Source: Lunatibacter salilacus (GTDB lineage Bacteria; Bacteroidota; Bacteroidia; Cytophagales; Cyclobacteriaceae). Taken from it: 64,000 nucleotides of DNA. The notes beneath the pieces were generated by a model. It worked only from the letters and a program-made list of their open reading frames with translations. It was not told the origin of the DNA and did not search any database. Numbering within the stretch: the stretch's first letter is position 1; each line of letters starts with the position of its first letter. Below are positions 1-7,846 of the stretch, piece after piece. The position numbers and the translations under genes were made by a program. The DNA lies in assembly GCF_009797935.1 (NCBI RefSeq), contig NZ_VOLC01000021.1:1-64000 (forward strand). The letters run 5' to 3'.

Positions 1-8
1 TTATCGTT

Positions 9-55
9 GCGAGATTCCATCTGACCGTTAAAAATCAAATTATAAACAGATGAAA
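9..55 (+). repeat. Leader repeat, copy A (short form, 5' end possibly cut by the window edge)
   Basis: This stretch shares GCGAGATTCCAT at its left end and AATTATAAACAGATGAAA at its right end with the copies at 1612-1837 and, inverted, 26646-26780. It lies just upstream of the M20 dipeptidase gene. The ATG at its right end (position 50) is out of frame with that gene, so here the repeat does not supply the start codon. It lacks the hairpin insert of copies B and D. Confidence 0.75.
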
Positions 56-71
56 CTATATATATCCCTTT

Positions 72-1472
72 ATGTCAGTCAAAGCCTATATCGAAACTAA
101 CAAAGAACGCTTTTTAAACGAACTGCTGGATTTGCTCCGAATCCCTTCCGTCAGTGCCGACCCCAAATTTAAGTCAGATGTGCATCAGGCAGCTGCCTTC
201 GTAAAGGAAAGTCTGGAAAAAGCCGGAGTTGATAAAGCCGAAATCTGCTCGACAGCCGGATATCCCATCGTTTATGGAGAAAAGATAATTGACCCCACAG
301 CTCCTACGGTTTTGATTTACGGGCATTATGACGTACAGCCTGCTGATCCTTACGAATTATGGGATTCGCCACCGTTTGAACCAGTAATAAAAAAGACCGA
401 TAGCCATCCTGAGGGAGCCATCTATGCCCGGGGATCTGCCGATGACAAGGGGCAATTTTACATGCATGTGAAAGCCTTTGAATCCATGCTTGCCAAGAAT
501 CAGCTTGCCTGCAATATCAAATTTATGATTGAAGGGGAAGAGGAAGTTGGGTCAGAAAACCTGGACCTGTTTGTCAAGGCCAACAAGGAGAAACTTCAGG
601 CGGATGTGGTACTGATCTCTGACACCAGCATGATATCCATGGACCACCCATCAGTGACCGTCGGTCTTCGTGGGTTGGCCTATATGCAGGTGGAAGTTAC
701 CGGGCCCAACCGGGATCTTCATAGTGGCACTTACGGCGGTGCTGTCGCCAATCCGATCAATGTGCTTTGCAAACTAATAGCCTCGCTTCACGATGAGGAC
801 AATAAAATCACCATCCCTGGATTCTATGACAAGGTGGAGGAATATGATTTGGCCTATCGTACTCAATTAAATAAGGCACCTTTTGAGGAGGAAGATTATA
901 AAAAGAAACTGGATATAGCGGAAACTTCCGGCGAAAAAGGATACTCGACCATAGAACGTGTTGGCATCCGACCAACCCTGGATGTAAACGGCATTTGGGG
1001 TGGATATACCGCAGAAGGCGCCAAAACCGTCCTTCCATCCAAAGCTTATGCGAAAGTATCCATGCGCCTAGTTCCCAATCAGGATCACAGGGAAATTGCA
1101 AAGCTGTTTGAAAATCATCTAAAGGCCATTGCACCCGCTTCAGTCAAGGTAAAGGTTGTGCCTCATCATGGAGGGCAAGCTGCCGTGGTTCCGACGGATT
1201 CGATAGGATACTATGCGGCTGAGGCAGCGATTGAAGAGGCTTTTGGAAAAAAAGCTATCCCAACTCGGGAGGGAGGCTCTATCCCCATCACCTCACTGTT
1301 TCAGCAAGAGCTTGGATTAGATCCGATATTGATGGGATTTGGATTGGACACCGACGCCATCCATTCTCCAAATGAACATTATGGGGTAAAAAACTATTTT
1401 ATGGGTATAGAGACCATTGCCCTTTTCTTCAAGCATTTCTCTAGTATGTATGGAAAAAAGCAGGGTAACTAA
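72..1472 (+). CDS. M20 family dipeptidase (zinc peptidase)
   Basis: The 466-residue protein matches cytosolic M20/M25/M40 metallodipeptidases, which hydrolyse dipeptides using a two-zinc centre. Visible motifs are GHYDVQPA (zinc ligand His near residue 85, Asp 87), GSADDKGQ (bridging Asp near 123-124) and EGEEEVGS (catalytic Glu near 154-157). The dimerisation domain follows, with HSGTYGG, and a late zinc ligand lies in DAIHSPNEH. There is no signal peptide, so a cytoplasmic role in peptide turnover is inferred. Length is normal for the family. The ATG at 72 was chosen because MSVKAYI begins a typical N-terminal helix. A terminator at 1540-1577 ends the gene, which appears monocistronic and lies between leader-repeat copies A and B. 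Confidence 0.9.
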   Translation: MSVKAYIETNKERFLNELLDLLRIPSVSADPKFKSDVHQAAAFVKESLEKAGVDKAEICSTAGYPIVYGEKIIDPTAPTVLIYGHYDVQPADPYELWDSPPFEPVIKKTDSHPEGAIYARGSADDKGQFYMHVKAFESMLAKNQLACNIKFMIEGEEEVGSENLDLFVKANKEKLQADVVLISDTSMISMDHPSVTVGLRGLAYMQVEVTGPNRDLHSGTYGGAVANPINVLCKLIASLHDEDNKITIPGFYDKVEEYDLAYRTQLNKAPFEEEDYKKKLDIAETSGEKGYSTIERVGIRPTLDVNGIWGGYTAEGAKTVLPSKAYAKVSMRLVPNQDHREIAKLFENHLKAIAPASVKVKVVPHHGGQAAVVPTDSIGYYAAEAAIEEAFGKKAIPTREGGSIPITSLFQQELGLDPILMGFGLDTDAIHSPNEHYGVKNYFMGIETIALFFKHFSSMYGKKQGN

Positions 1473-1539
1473 GTTAAACCCGGATCCTGTATTTAGGCCC
1501 GCAGCAGAAATTCCTATGCATATTCCGAGTTAATAGTAG

Positions 1540-1577
1540 AGGTGGGGGGAACTAATAGCCTCCCACCTTTCTTTATT
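1540..1577 (+). terminator. Rho-independent terminator of the M20 dipeptidase gene
   Basis: A 10-bp stem AGGTGGGGGG / CCTCCCACCT (one G-T wobble) with a 9-nt loop is followed by a T-rich run. It lies about 70 bp after the stop codon. Confidence 0.8.
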
Positions 1578-1611
1578 ATAGCATCATAAACAAGAAATTG
1601 AATAGGCTCCC

Positions 1612-1752
1612 ATGAAATCGAGCATGACGCCAGCAACAAACAGTGGGATGATTATAATTGCGAGATTTTCCCGAATAAATTCGGGACAGGCTATCCAGAT
1701 AAACCGGGGCAAGTTATGACCATTGAAAAACAATTATAAACAGATGAAATCG
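1612..1752 (+). repeat. Leader repeat, copy B (long form with two hairpins)
   Basis: The unit begins ATGAAATCGAGCATGACG, contains GGATGATTATAATTGCGAGA, and ends in AACAATTATAAACAGATGAA. Between these lies an insert of about 40 bp with the hairpin CCCGAATAAATTCGGG and a second GC-rich part, shared with copy D at 26646-26780. Its last bases, ATGAAAT, are also the first bases of copy C, so the units tile head to tail. No gene begins at its terminal ATG. Confidence 0.8.
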
Positions 1753-1839
1753 AGCATGACGCAGGCGACGCACGGAGGGATGATTATAATTGCGAGATTC
1801 CATGTGGCAACTGAAAAACAATTATAAACACATGAAAAG
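1744..1839 (+). repeat. Leader repeat, copy C (short form), ending on the dsbD start codon
   Basis: It repeats copy B from ATGAAATCGAGCATGACG through GATTATAATTGCGAGATT, lacks the hairpin insert, and ends in CAATTATAAACACATGAAAA. The terminal ATG at 1832 is the most likely dsbD start. Together with copy B this fills the 1473-1831 gap, which otherwise holds only the terminator at 1540-1577. Confidence 0.8.
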
Positions 1840-3823
1840 TTGGATACCGGTAATCGTTGGTCTTTTAGTAGGAATAGGTCTTAATTTTTCGGCAGCGGCG
1901 CAGGTAATTTCACCCCCTTCTTGGGAGGTGTCGCTATCTGCCGAAACTCCCGCGGTAGGAGATGAGGTAGAACTTATATTCAATACAGCTATTCCTCCCG
2001 GCTGGTATGTCTATACCAATGATTTTGACCCGGATTTGGGGCCTTTATTGACTATTTTAAACCTTGAGCCTTCGGAGGAATTTGAACTTTCCGGAGAGTT
2101 GCGGGCCATCGAACACAAAACCAAGTACGATGACATCTGGGAGGGGGATGTAAACTACTTTGAAAAATCAGGAGAATACCGCCAAACTCTTCTGGTAAAA
2201 GGAACTCTTACTGAATTAAAGGGAAGCTTGGAGTATCAAATGTGCTCCGATGTCACCAATCAATGTATTAACTACGAAGAAGATTTTGCACTGGCTATAG
2301 GTCAATCGGCAGCGGTACTGGGAGATTCGGATCAAGAAGTCGAACCCACCGACGCGCTGATCGATGGGGATGAATCGGAACCTGCTGAATCGATCATCGG
2401 GTTTATGGTTATCGCTTTTTTGGCCGGACTTGCTGCTTTGTTGACGCCCTGCGTTTTCCCTATGATTCCCATGACGGTGACTTTCTTTACTGGTAGGTCT
2501 ACTTCCAGGGTGAAAGCTATCCGTAATGCCTTTATTTACGGTTTTTCCATTATTGCCATTTATACCGTTGCCGGCACACTGGTGGCGGCCGTACAGGGTC
2601 CTGAGTTTGCCAATTGGTTAAGTACCCATTGGGCACCTAATATTTTCTTTACGCTTGTTTTCCTCTTTTTCGCTTTTGCTTTTTTGGGCATGTTTGAGAT
2701 CACGTTGCCAACCGGCTTGGTAAATAAAATTGATGCCAAAGCAGATCAGGGGGGATTGGCAGGCATTTTCTTTATGGCCTTTACACTGGTTTTGGTTTCC
2801 TTTTCCTGTACAGGCCCCATTGTTGGATCAATTCTTATCAGTTCTGCAGGAGGCGAATTGCTGAAGCCTATCGCTGGAATGTTTGCCTTTTCGCTGGCTT
2901 TTGCCCTACCATTTACTCTCTTTGCGATTTTCCCTGAGTGGTTGAATTCTCTACCTAAATCAGGTGGGTGGCTAAATTCTGTCAAGGTGGTGTTGGGCTT
3001 TTTGGAATTGGCCCTTGCCTTTAAGTTTTTGAGTATTGCCGATCAGGTGTACCATTGGGGAATCTTGGATAGGGAGATTTATTTGGCCATATGGATAGTG
3101 ATTTTCGCTTTGATGGGGCTTTATCTTCTTGGAAAACTCCGCTTGGCGCACGACAGTCCGATGGAACATATTGGTGTACCGCGCCTGATGCTTGCAATTG
3201 CCACCTTTGTATTTGTGATATACTTGATACCAGGTATGTGGGGTGCTCCGTTAAAGGCTCTTAGTGGTTATCTTCCCCCGATGTCTTCACATGATTTTGA
3301 CATGGTCAGATACAGTCGGGAAGGCGGTGGAGGTACCGCATCCAATACCTTGGATGAGATCCCTAAGTATAGCGATTTCCTACATTTTCCACATGGAATA
3401 CAGGGTTACTTTGATTATGACCAAGCCATGGCCGCCGCCAAACGTCAAGGGAAACCACTGTTTATAGACTTTACCGGACACGGTTGTGTAAATTGCCGGG
3501 AGATGGAAGCGCGAGTCTGGTCTGACCCGAGGGTGCTGACTCGCCTAAAGGAGGATTTTGTGGTTGTAGCACTGTATATTGATGAGCGGTATGAACTTCC
3601 AGAAATGGAATGGTACACATCCAGCTACGACGGCAAAGTCAAACAGACCATAGGAAAGCAAAACGCTGACTTTCAAATTACCCGTTTTGACAATAATGCC
3701 CAACCTTATTATGTGATATTAGGACATGATGAGAAAAAACTCCAACCGCCAAAAGCTTATGATACCGATATTTTGCGGTTTATAAAATTTTTGGATGATG
3801 CCAAGGCGGCATTTGATCGATAG
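1832..3823 (+). CDS. dsbD: Thiol:disulfide interchange protein DsbD
   Basis: DsbD carries electrons from cytoplasmic thioredoxin across the inner membrane to periplasmic thiol pathways. Numbered from the ATG at 1832 (663 residues), a signal peptide ending SAAAQ is followed by the periplasmic alpha domain with paired cysteines near 138 and 145. An eight-helix membrane domain carries LTPCVFP (Cys about 207) and SCTGP (Cys about 326). A C-terminal thioredoxin domain carries the CVNC redox site near 552-555. All three cysteine pairs are present, so it should be functional. An upstream in-frame ATG at 1790 would add 14 residues before the signal peptide and lies inside the repeat, so 1832 is preferred. 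Confidence 0.9.
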   Translation: MKSWIPVIVGLLVGIGLNFSAAAQVISPPSWEVSLSAETPAVGDEVELIFNTAIPPGWYVYTNDFDPDLGPLLTILNLEPSEEFELSGELRAIEHKTKYDDIWEGDVNYFEKSGEYRQTLLVKGTLTELKGSLEYQMCSDVTNQCINYEEDFALAIGQSAAVLGDSDQEVEPTDALIDGDESEPAESIIGFMVIAFLAGLAALLTPCVFPMIPMTVTFFTGRSTSRVKAIRNAFIYGFSIIAIYTVAGTLVAAVQGPEFANWLSTHWAPNIFFTLVFLFFAFAFLGMFEITLPTGLVNKIDAKADQGGLAGIFFMAFTLVLVSFSCTGPIVGSILISSAGGELLKPIAGMFAFSLAFALPFTLFAIFPEWLNSLPKSGGWLNSVKVVLGFLELALAFKFLSIADQVYHWGILDREIYLAIWIVIFALMGLYLLGKLRLAHDSPMEHIGVPRLMLAIATFVFVIYLIPGMWGAPLKALSGYLPPMSSHDFDMVRYSREGGGGTASNTLDEIPKYSDFLHFPHGIQGYFDYDQAMAAAKRQGKPLFIDFTGHGCVNCREMEARVWSDPRVLTRLKEDFVVVALYIDERYELPEMEWYTSSYDGKVKQTIGKQNADFQITRFDNNAQPYYVILGHDEKKLQPPKAYDTDILRFIKFLDDAKAAFDR

Positions 3824-3889
3824 GGGGTTTTTAGGGAGCCTTACGTTTATGTATCTTTGAAATAAAAATAGAAATCAACTATTTCGATT

Positions 3890-5215
3890 ATGCTTCCCAC
3901 TTCCCTCCCAAATCTAAAAATCTCACCAGATAACCGATATCTGCTTACGGAAAACGGAACACCCTTTTTTTGGTTGGGTGATACGGCATGGGAGCTGATT
4001 CACCGCCTGGATAAGGAGGAGTCCTTACATTATTTGCAGGACCGGGCGGACAAAGGCTTCAATGTAGTGCAGGCCGTCATCCTAGCCGAACTCGATGGCC
4101 TCACAGATCCCAATGCGCTGGGTGACCTTCCCTTGATAGAGCAGGATCCCTTGAAACCTAACGAGTCCTATTTCACCTATGTGGATTTTCTCGTAGATGA
4201 GGCAGCCAAAAGAGGCATCTATATGGGCCTGTTGCCCACTTGGGGGGACAAATACAATAAGGCATGGGGAGTGGGACCGGAGGTTTTTACTCCGGAAAAT
4301 GCGTTCGCCTACGGGGAGTATTTGGGAAGAAGATATTCAGATGTATCCAACATTATTTGGATAATGGGAGGTGACCGACTACCAGCCAATACCGAGGATT
4401 ACCAAATTGTTTGCCAAATGTCCCTGGGTATTCGGAGGGGCGGAGCAAAACAGCTGATGACCATGCACCCAAAAGGAGGGAATATCGCCTCTGGAATTTA
4501 TGGAAAAGAGAGTTGGCTGGAAGTGGACATGTTTCAGTCATACCACATGAAAGGGTGCAGGGAATACCGTTTCACTAAAAGAGCCTTAGCAGCTGTGCCA
4601 AAGCGGCCGGTAATAGATGGAGAACCCGGCTATGAAAATATCCCCAATTTTCTTAACAAGATCCATCGAAATAGGCTTGATGCTTACGATGTAAGGCGGG
4701 CGGCATATTGGAATATGCTCTCTGGCGCAGCTGGTCATACTTACGGCTGCAATGAGATTTGGCAGATGTTTCGTCCCGGAAAAACACCCTTACACGGTGC
4801 GGAAATGCCGTGGTTCCAGGCCATGGACCTTCCCGGTTCCCGTCAGATGGGGTATATGAAGTCTTTTTTTGATCGACTGCCTTGGCAACGGCTTCGGTCG
4901 GCTCCTGAGTTTTTGGGTGGGTTTAACTGGAAAACTGCTGGCTATATAGTTGCGATGGTCGACGGACATAGGAAATTTGCCCTAACCTACAGTCCGGCGG
5001 GAAGGCGAATCCGAGCAAACTTGCAACTTCTTGAAAGCAGAGAAATTGTAGCATTCTGGTTTGAACCAGCTACGAATAAGATCACTGCCGTTTCTGAAAA
5101 AATTGAGCCGCGGCTGACTACATTCAAACCCCGTAACCTTACGGCAGAATCTCCTGACCGTTTGCTTTTGGTCATCGACAAAAGCTTGTTTGCTGCTTTG
5201 GATATTGAATTTTAG
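3890..5215 (+). CDS. DUF4038 / GH140-type glycoside hydrolase
   Basis: The 441-residue protein resembles the DUF4038 TIM-barrel family (CAZy GH140, known for an apiosidase acting on rhamnogalacturonan II side chains), with a C-terminal beta-domain like the putative collagen-binding module. Family signatures seen are FFWLGDTAW near residue 28, GFNVVQAV near 58, IIWIMGGDR near 155 and PVIDGEPGYE near 242, whose Glu is a plausible catalytic residue. No signal peptide is visible at MLPTSLPNLKI, which is unusual for this mostly exported family. Either the enzyme is cytoplasmic or the leader is lost. It stands alone, 66 bp after dsbD, with a TATCTTTG box at 3852-3859. The substrate is not determinable here. 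Confidence 0.75.
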   Translation: MLPTSLPNLKISPDNRYLLTENGTPFFWLGDTAWELIHRLDKEESLHYLQDRADKGFNVVQAVILAELDGLTDPNALGDLPLIEQDPLKPNESYFTYVDFLVDEAAKRGIYMGLLPTWGDKYNKAWGVGPEVFTPENAFAYGEYLGRRYSDVSNIIWIMGGDRLPANTEDYQIVCQMSLGIRRGGAKQLMTMHPKGGNIASGIYGKESWLEVDMFQSYHMKGCREYRFTKRALAAVPKRPVIDGEPGYENIPNFLNKIHRNRLDAYDVRRAAYWNMLSGAAGHTYGCNEIWQMFRPGKTPLHGAEMPWFQAMDLPGSRQMGYMKSFFDRLPWQRLRSAPEFLGGFNWKTAGYIVAMVDGHRKFALTYSPAGRRIRANLQLLESREIVAFWFEPATNKITAVSEKIEPRLTTFKPRNLTAESPDRLLLVIDKSLFAALDIEF

Positions 5216-5428
5216 GCATCAAATGTTGGTCTAAAAAGATTAAAACTTGTCTAAATCCCCCAACCTTCAGCCATAATTTTAATAAAAAGGGAAATGATAG
5301 TAGGAGGTTTATATTCCCTGTCTTCAAACATTTAGCCCATGCTACTGAAAGTCGAAAATAATGTGGATAAAATTGTGGATAACAGGGGAAAAAGCGGTTT
5401 AAGTACGGATATTTTTGGAATGAGACCA
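5216..5428. other. Convergent intergenic gap with two tandem DnaA-box 9-mers
   Basis: The gap separates the GH140 gene and the oppositely oriented yjbQ. It contains TGTGGATAA at 5362-5370 and again at 5374-5382, a 12-bp direct spacing. Two more exact 9-mers lie inside yjbQ at 5611-5619 and (inverted) 5775-5783. No convincing gene is seen in the gap. Confidence 0.6.
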
Positions 5429-5854
5429 TTATATAGACCCAAAAGCAGTAAGTACCAATCTTCGACTCCCTCCACGATTGCGGAATTCCCCCAGATAAAT
5501 TCCCTGCCAAGTCCCGAGATTTAATCTGCCGGAAGTAATGGGAATTTGGACAGAACAGCCGAAAATACTGCTTTTAATGTGTGCTGGCATGTCATCCGGG
5601 CCTTCATAAGTGTGGATAAAGCGGGGGAAATTCTCAGGTACCAGCTCATCGGTAAAACTGTCAAAATCGGTTCGCACACTCGGATCCGCATTTTCATTGA
5701 TTGTAAGGCCTGCGGAGGTATGTTGTATAAAGACCTGCAGCATGCCTTTACGGATTTTCCGCATCTCCGGGAAGTTATCCACAATTTGCTGGGTAATTAG
5801 ATGAAAACCCCTACTATAACCCGGCAATTTTATTTCTTTTTGAAGGAACTCCAT
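5429..5854 (-). CDS. yjbQ: YjbQ/UPF0047 family protein (secondary thiamine-phosphate synthase type)
   Basis: This 141-residue protein is a full-length UPF0047 member. The family pattern is visible: QVFIQHTSAGLTINEN near residues 41-56 with the conserved His, a DPSVRTDF segment, and LNLGTWQGIYLGEFR near 110-124. Members have weak thiamine-phosphate synthase activity in E. coli complementation, but the physiological role is unsettled. It is the nearest gene family linked to thiamine outside the riboswitch operon 1.9 kb away, but it is on the other strand and has no riboswitch, so a shared function is only inference. It probably has its own promoter in the 112-bp divergent gap before the GlcG-like gene. 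Confidence 0.88.
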   Translation of the reverse strand: MEFLQKEIKLPGYSRGFHLITQQIVDNFPEMRKIRKGMLQVFIQHTSAGLTINENADPSVRTDFDSFTDELVPENFPRFIHTYEGPDDMPAHIKSSIFGCSVQIPITSGRLNLGTWQGIYLGEFRNRGGSRRLVLTAFGSI

Positions 5855-5965
5855 AGCTTACTACGATTTTAACTGAATCCCAAAGATATAAAATTCCGCT
5901 TTGTCCTAATTTTTTTTATCTTTAAGCCAACACTAATCTACTTTATCCAATTAAACACCCTACCT

Positions 5966-6433
5966 ATGAAAAAATTTGCAATACTCGGATTACTGCTTCT
6001 CACTGGACTTGTATCCTACCCGAATTATCTTCAAGCCCAAAATGCGCAAATGCTTACCTTGGCAGATGCTGAGAAAATCTCTGATGCCGCCGAAGCGCGG
6101 GCAAGGCAGGACAACTGGAATGTGGTCATTGTGATCATGGATGCCGGTGGAAATTTGGTTTTGCTGCGCAGAATGGACGGTACCCAAATCGGAAGCATAG
6201 ACGTGGCCCAGAAAAAAGCAGAAACAGCTGTAAAATTTAGACGTCCTACAAAAGTTTTTGAAGACGGAGTTAAAGGTGGAAACGTGCACATCATGAGTTT
6301 GGGCGTCGCTGCCGTAGAAGGGGGGCTTCCGCTTATGCATGACGGCCAAGTCATCGGATCTATTGGCATCTCTGGAGTCACATCGGCTCAGGATGGCATC
6401 ATTGCCGCAGCAGGTGCTGAAGCATTAAAATAA
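5966..6433 (+). CDS. GlcG/HbpS family protein, exported
   Basis: A 155-residue GlcG/HbpS (DUF336) domain protein. The N-terminus has a typical signal peptide ending YLQAQ near residue 25, so the mature protein should be periplasmic. The domain signature appears as VVIVIMDAGGNLVLLRRMDG and later GGLPLMHDGQVIGSIG with the closing GVTSAQDG. Family members bind haem or support glycolate or corrinoid metabolism, but no specific ligand can be assigned here. The length fits a signal peptide plus one domain. The upstream gap has a TATCTTTA -7-like box at 5917-5924. It appears monocistronic. Confidence 0.82.
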   Translation: MKKFAILGLLLLTGLVSYPNYLQAQNAQMLTLADAEKISDAAEARARQDNWNVVIVIMDAGGNLVLLRRMDGTQIGSIDVAQKKAETAVKFRRPTKVFEDGVKGGNVHIMSLGVAAVEGGLPLMHDGQVIGSIGISGVTSAQDGIIAAAGAEALK

Positions 6434-6519
6434 TTAATCTATTAGTAGTGGAAATGGAGCCCCCTTGGAGTAGATGTACGATTTAGCAAATCTCAGGAGG
6501 GCTTCATTCTATATGAACA

Positions 6520-7674
6520 ATGACAAAAACCTTCTCCATACCAACGAAACTGCCTTACGCCGGGACGACCATCTTTACCGTGATGTCCAAATTGGCCGCA
6601 GACGAAAATGCCTTCAACCTCTCCCAAGGATTTCCAAGCTTTGACTGCTCACCGGAACTGACCGGATTGGTGGATCACTACATGAAAAAAGGCTTTAACC
6701 AGTACTCTCCCATGAGCGGCATTACACCACTCAAAGAAAGCTTGGCAGAAAAAACCTCCCTAGTCTACGGAGTAGATTATCATCCCGACACCGAGGTGAC
6801 CATCGTCTCCGGAGCTACAGAAGCAATTTTCTGTGCAGTAACGGCGGTGGTGCATCCGGGCGATGAGGTGATCCTGTTCGAACCGGCCTATGATAGTTAC
6901 CGTCCTGCCATTGATATCAATGGAGGCGTCCCCGTGTACATCACCCTCAATGCTCCGGATTTTGCCATCGACTGGGAACTTGTCCGTACCAAAATTACCC
7001 CAAAGACCAAAGCGATAATGATCAATACTCCCCATAATCCGGTAGGCACTGTGCTTAGCCGACAGGATTTGGAGCAATTGGCCGCTATTGTTAAGGATAA
7101 AGATATTTTTATTATCAGCGATGAAGTGTACGAGCACATCGTCTTTGACGGTGAGCTGCACCATTCCATGATGACACACCCGATTCTTCGTGAGCGGTCA
7201 TTTGTCTGCGGTTCCTTTGGTAAGACGTATCATATGACCGGCTGGAAAATTGGCTATTGTCTGGCACCCAAGGAGCTCTCGGACGAGTTTAGGCGTATCC
7301 ATCAATTCATTACCTTCAGTACAGTTACCCCCATGCAGTATGCCTTAGCCGATTTCCTGAAAATCCCCAGCCACTACTTAAGGCTACCTGAATTTTACCA
7401 AAAGAAACGGGATCGGTTTAATGCCGCTATCAAGGACTCAAGGTTTACCTTTACGCCTTCCAAGGGAAGTTTTTTTCAAATCGTATCCTATGACCGAATA
7501 ACCGATGAGTACGATTATGATTTGGCGGTTAGGCTCACCAAGGAAATCAAAGTAGCGGCCATCCCCGTTTCGGTTTTTTATCAGGATAAAAAAGACGATA
7601 AACTGCTTCGCTTTTGCTTTGCCAAAGATGATTGGATGTTGGATAAAGCCGGGGAGATTCTTTGCAAATTGTAA
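6520..7674 (+). CDS. PLP-dependent aminotransferase, methionine (YbdL-like) type
   Basis: This 384-residue class I/II aminotransferase resembles the methionine/kynurenine aminotransferases of the YbdL/CCBL group, which return 4-methylthio-2-oxobutyrate to methionine. Motifs seen are NLSQGFPSFDC near residue 33, YSPMSG near 68, the cofactor-binding NTPHNPVGT near 170-178, ISDEVYEHIVFDG near 202, and the Schiff-base lysine in GSFGKTYHMTGWKIGYC near 236-245. The C-terminal Arg lies in LLRFCFAK. All catalytic elements are intact and there is no signal peptide. It ends 57 bp before the TPP riboswitch, which belongs to the next operon. Substrate preference is inferred from family resemblance only. 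Confidence 0.87.
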   Translation: MTKTFSIPTKLPYAGTTIFTVMSKLAADENAFNLSQGFPSFDCSPELTGLVDHYMKKGFNQYSPMSGITPLKESLAEKTSLVYGVDYHPDTEVTIVSGATEAIFCAVTAVVHPGDEVILFEPAYDSYRPAIDINGGVPVYITLNAPDFAIDWELVRTKITPKTKAIMINTPHNPVGTVLSRQDLEQLAAIVKDKDIFIISDEVYEHIVFDGELHHSMMTHPILRERSFVCGSFGKTYHMTGWKIGYCLAPKELSDEFRRIHQFITFSTVTPMQYALADFLKIPSHYLRLPEFYQKKRDRFNAAIKDSRFTFTPSKGSFFQIVSYDRITDEYDYDLAVRLTKEIKVAAIPVSVFYQDKKDDKLLRFCFAKDDWMLDKAGEILCKL

Positions 7675-7730
7675 AATATGCCTTACTTTTATCCCTACTA
7701 GAAATACAAACATTACGAACTTTAAACTTT

Positions 7731-7826
7731 AGGGGTGTCCTTAAACTGGACTGAGATCATACCCTGTGAACCTGATACGGGTAATGCCGGCGAAGGGAAA
7801 AGTTGCCTGTCTGACAGACATCCCCG
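7731..7826 (+). promoter_or_regulatory. TPP riboswitch (THI box) of the thiamine salvage operon
   Basis: The conserved aptamer elements are present in order: GGGGTGTC at the 5' end, CTGAGATCATACCC, TGAACCTGATACGGGTAAT and GCCGGCGAAGGGAA. A closing P1 stem can form between GGGGTGTC (7732-7739) and GACATCCCC (7817-7825) with one bulged T. It ends about 20 nt before the thiM ATG, so it should repress the downstream genes when thiamine pyrophosphate is plentiful. I cannot tell whether it acts on transcription or translation. A short T-run follows the aptamer, but no clear terminator stem is seen. Confidence 0.95.
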
Positions 7827-7846
7827 AAGTTTTTTAACCTACCCTC

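Noticed and set aside
808-1134. 108-codon frame on the minus strand inside the M20 gene
   Set aside because: It lies wholly within the well-supported dipeptidase gene and resembles no family.
9-1839. Reading the leader repeats as a CRISPR array
   Set aside because: Copies are few, of unequal length, and two are about 25 kb apart. There are no regular spacers and no cas genes.
5521-5800. Overlapping frames opposite and within yjbQ
   Set aside because: They are shadows of the conserved YjbQ frame and have no family features.
5966-6381. Minus-strand frames of 116-119 codons opposite the GlcG-like gene
   Set aside because: The sense frame has a signal peptide and family motifs, while the antisense frames have none.
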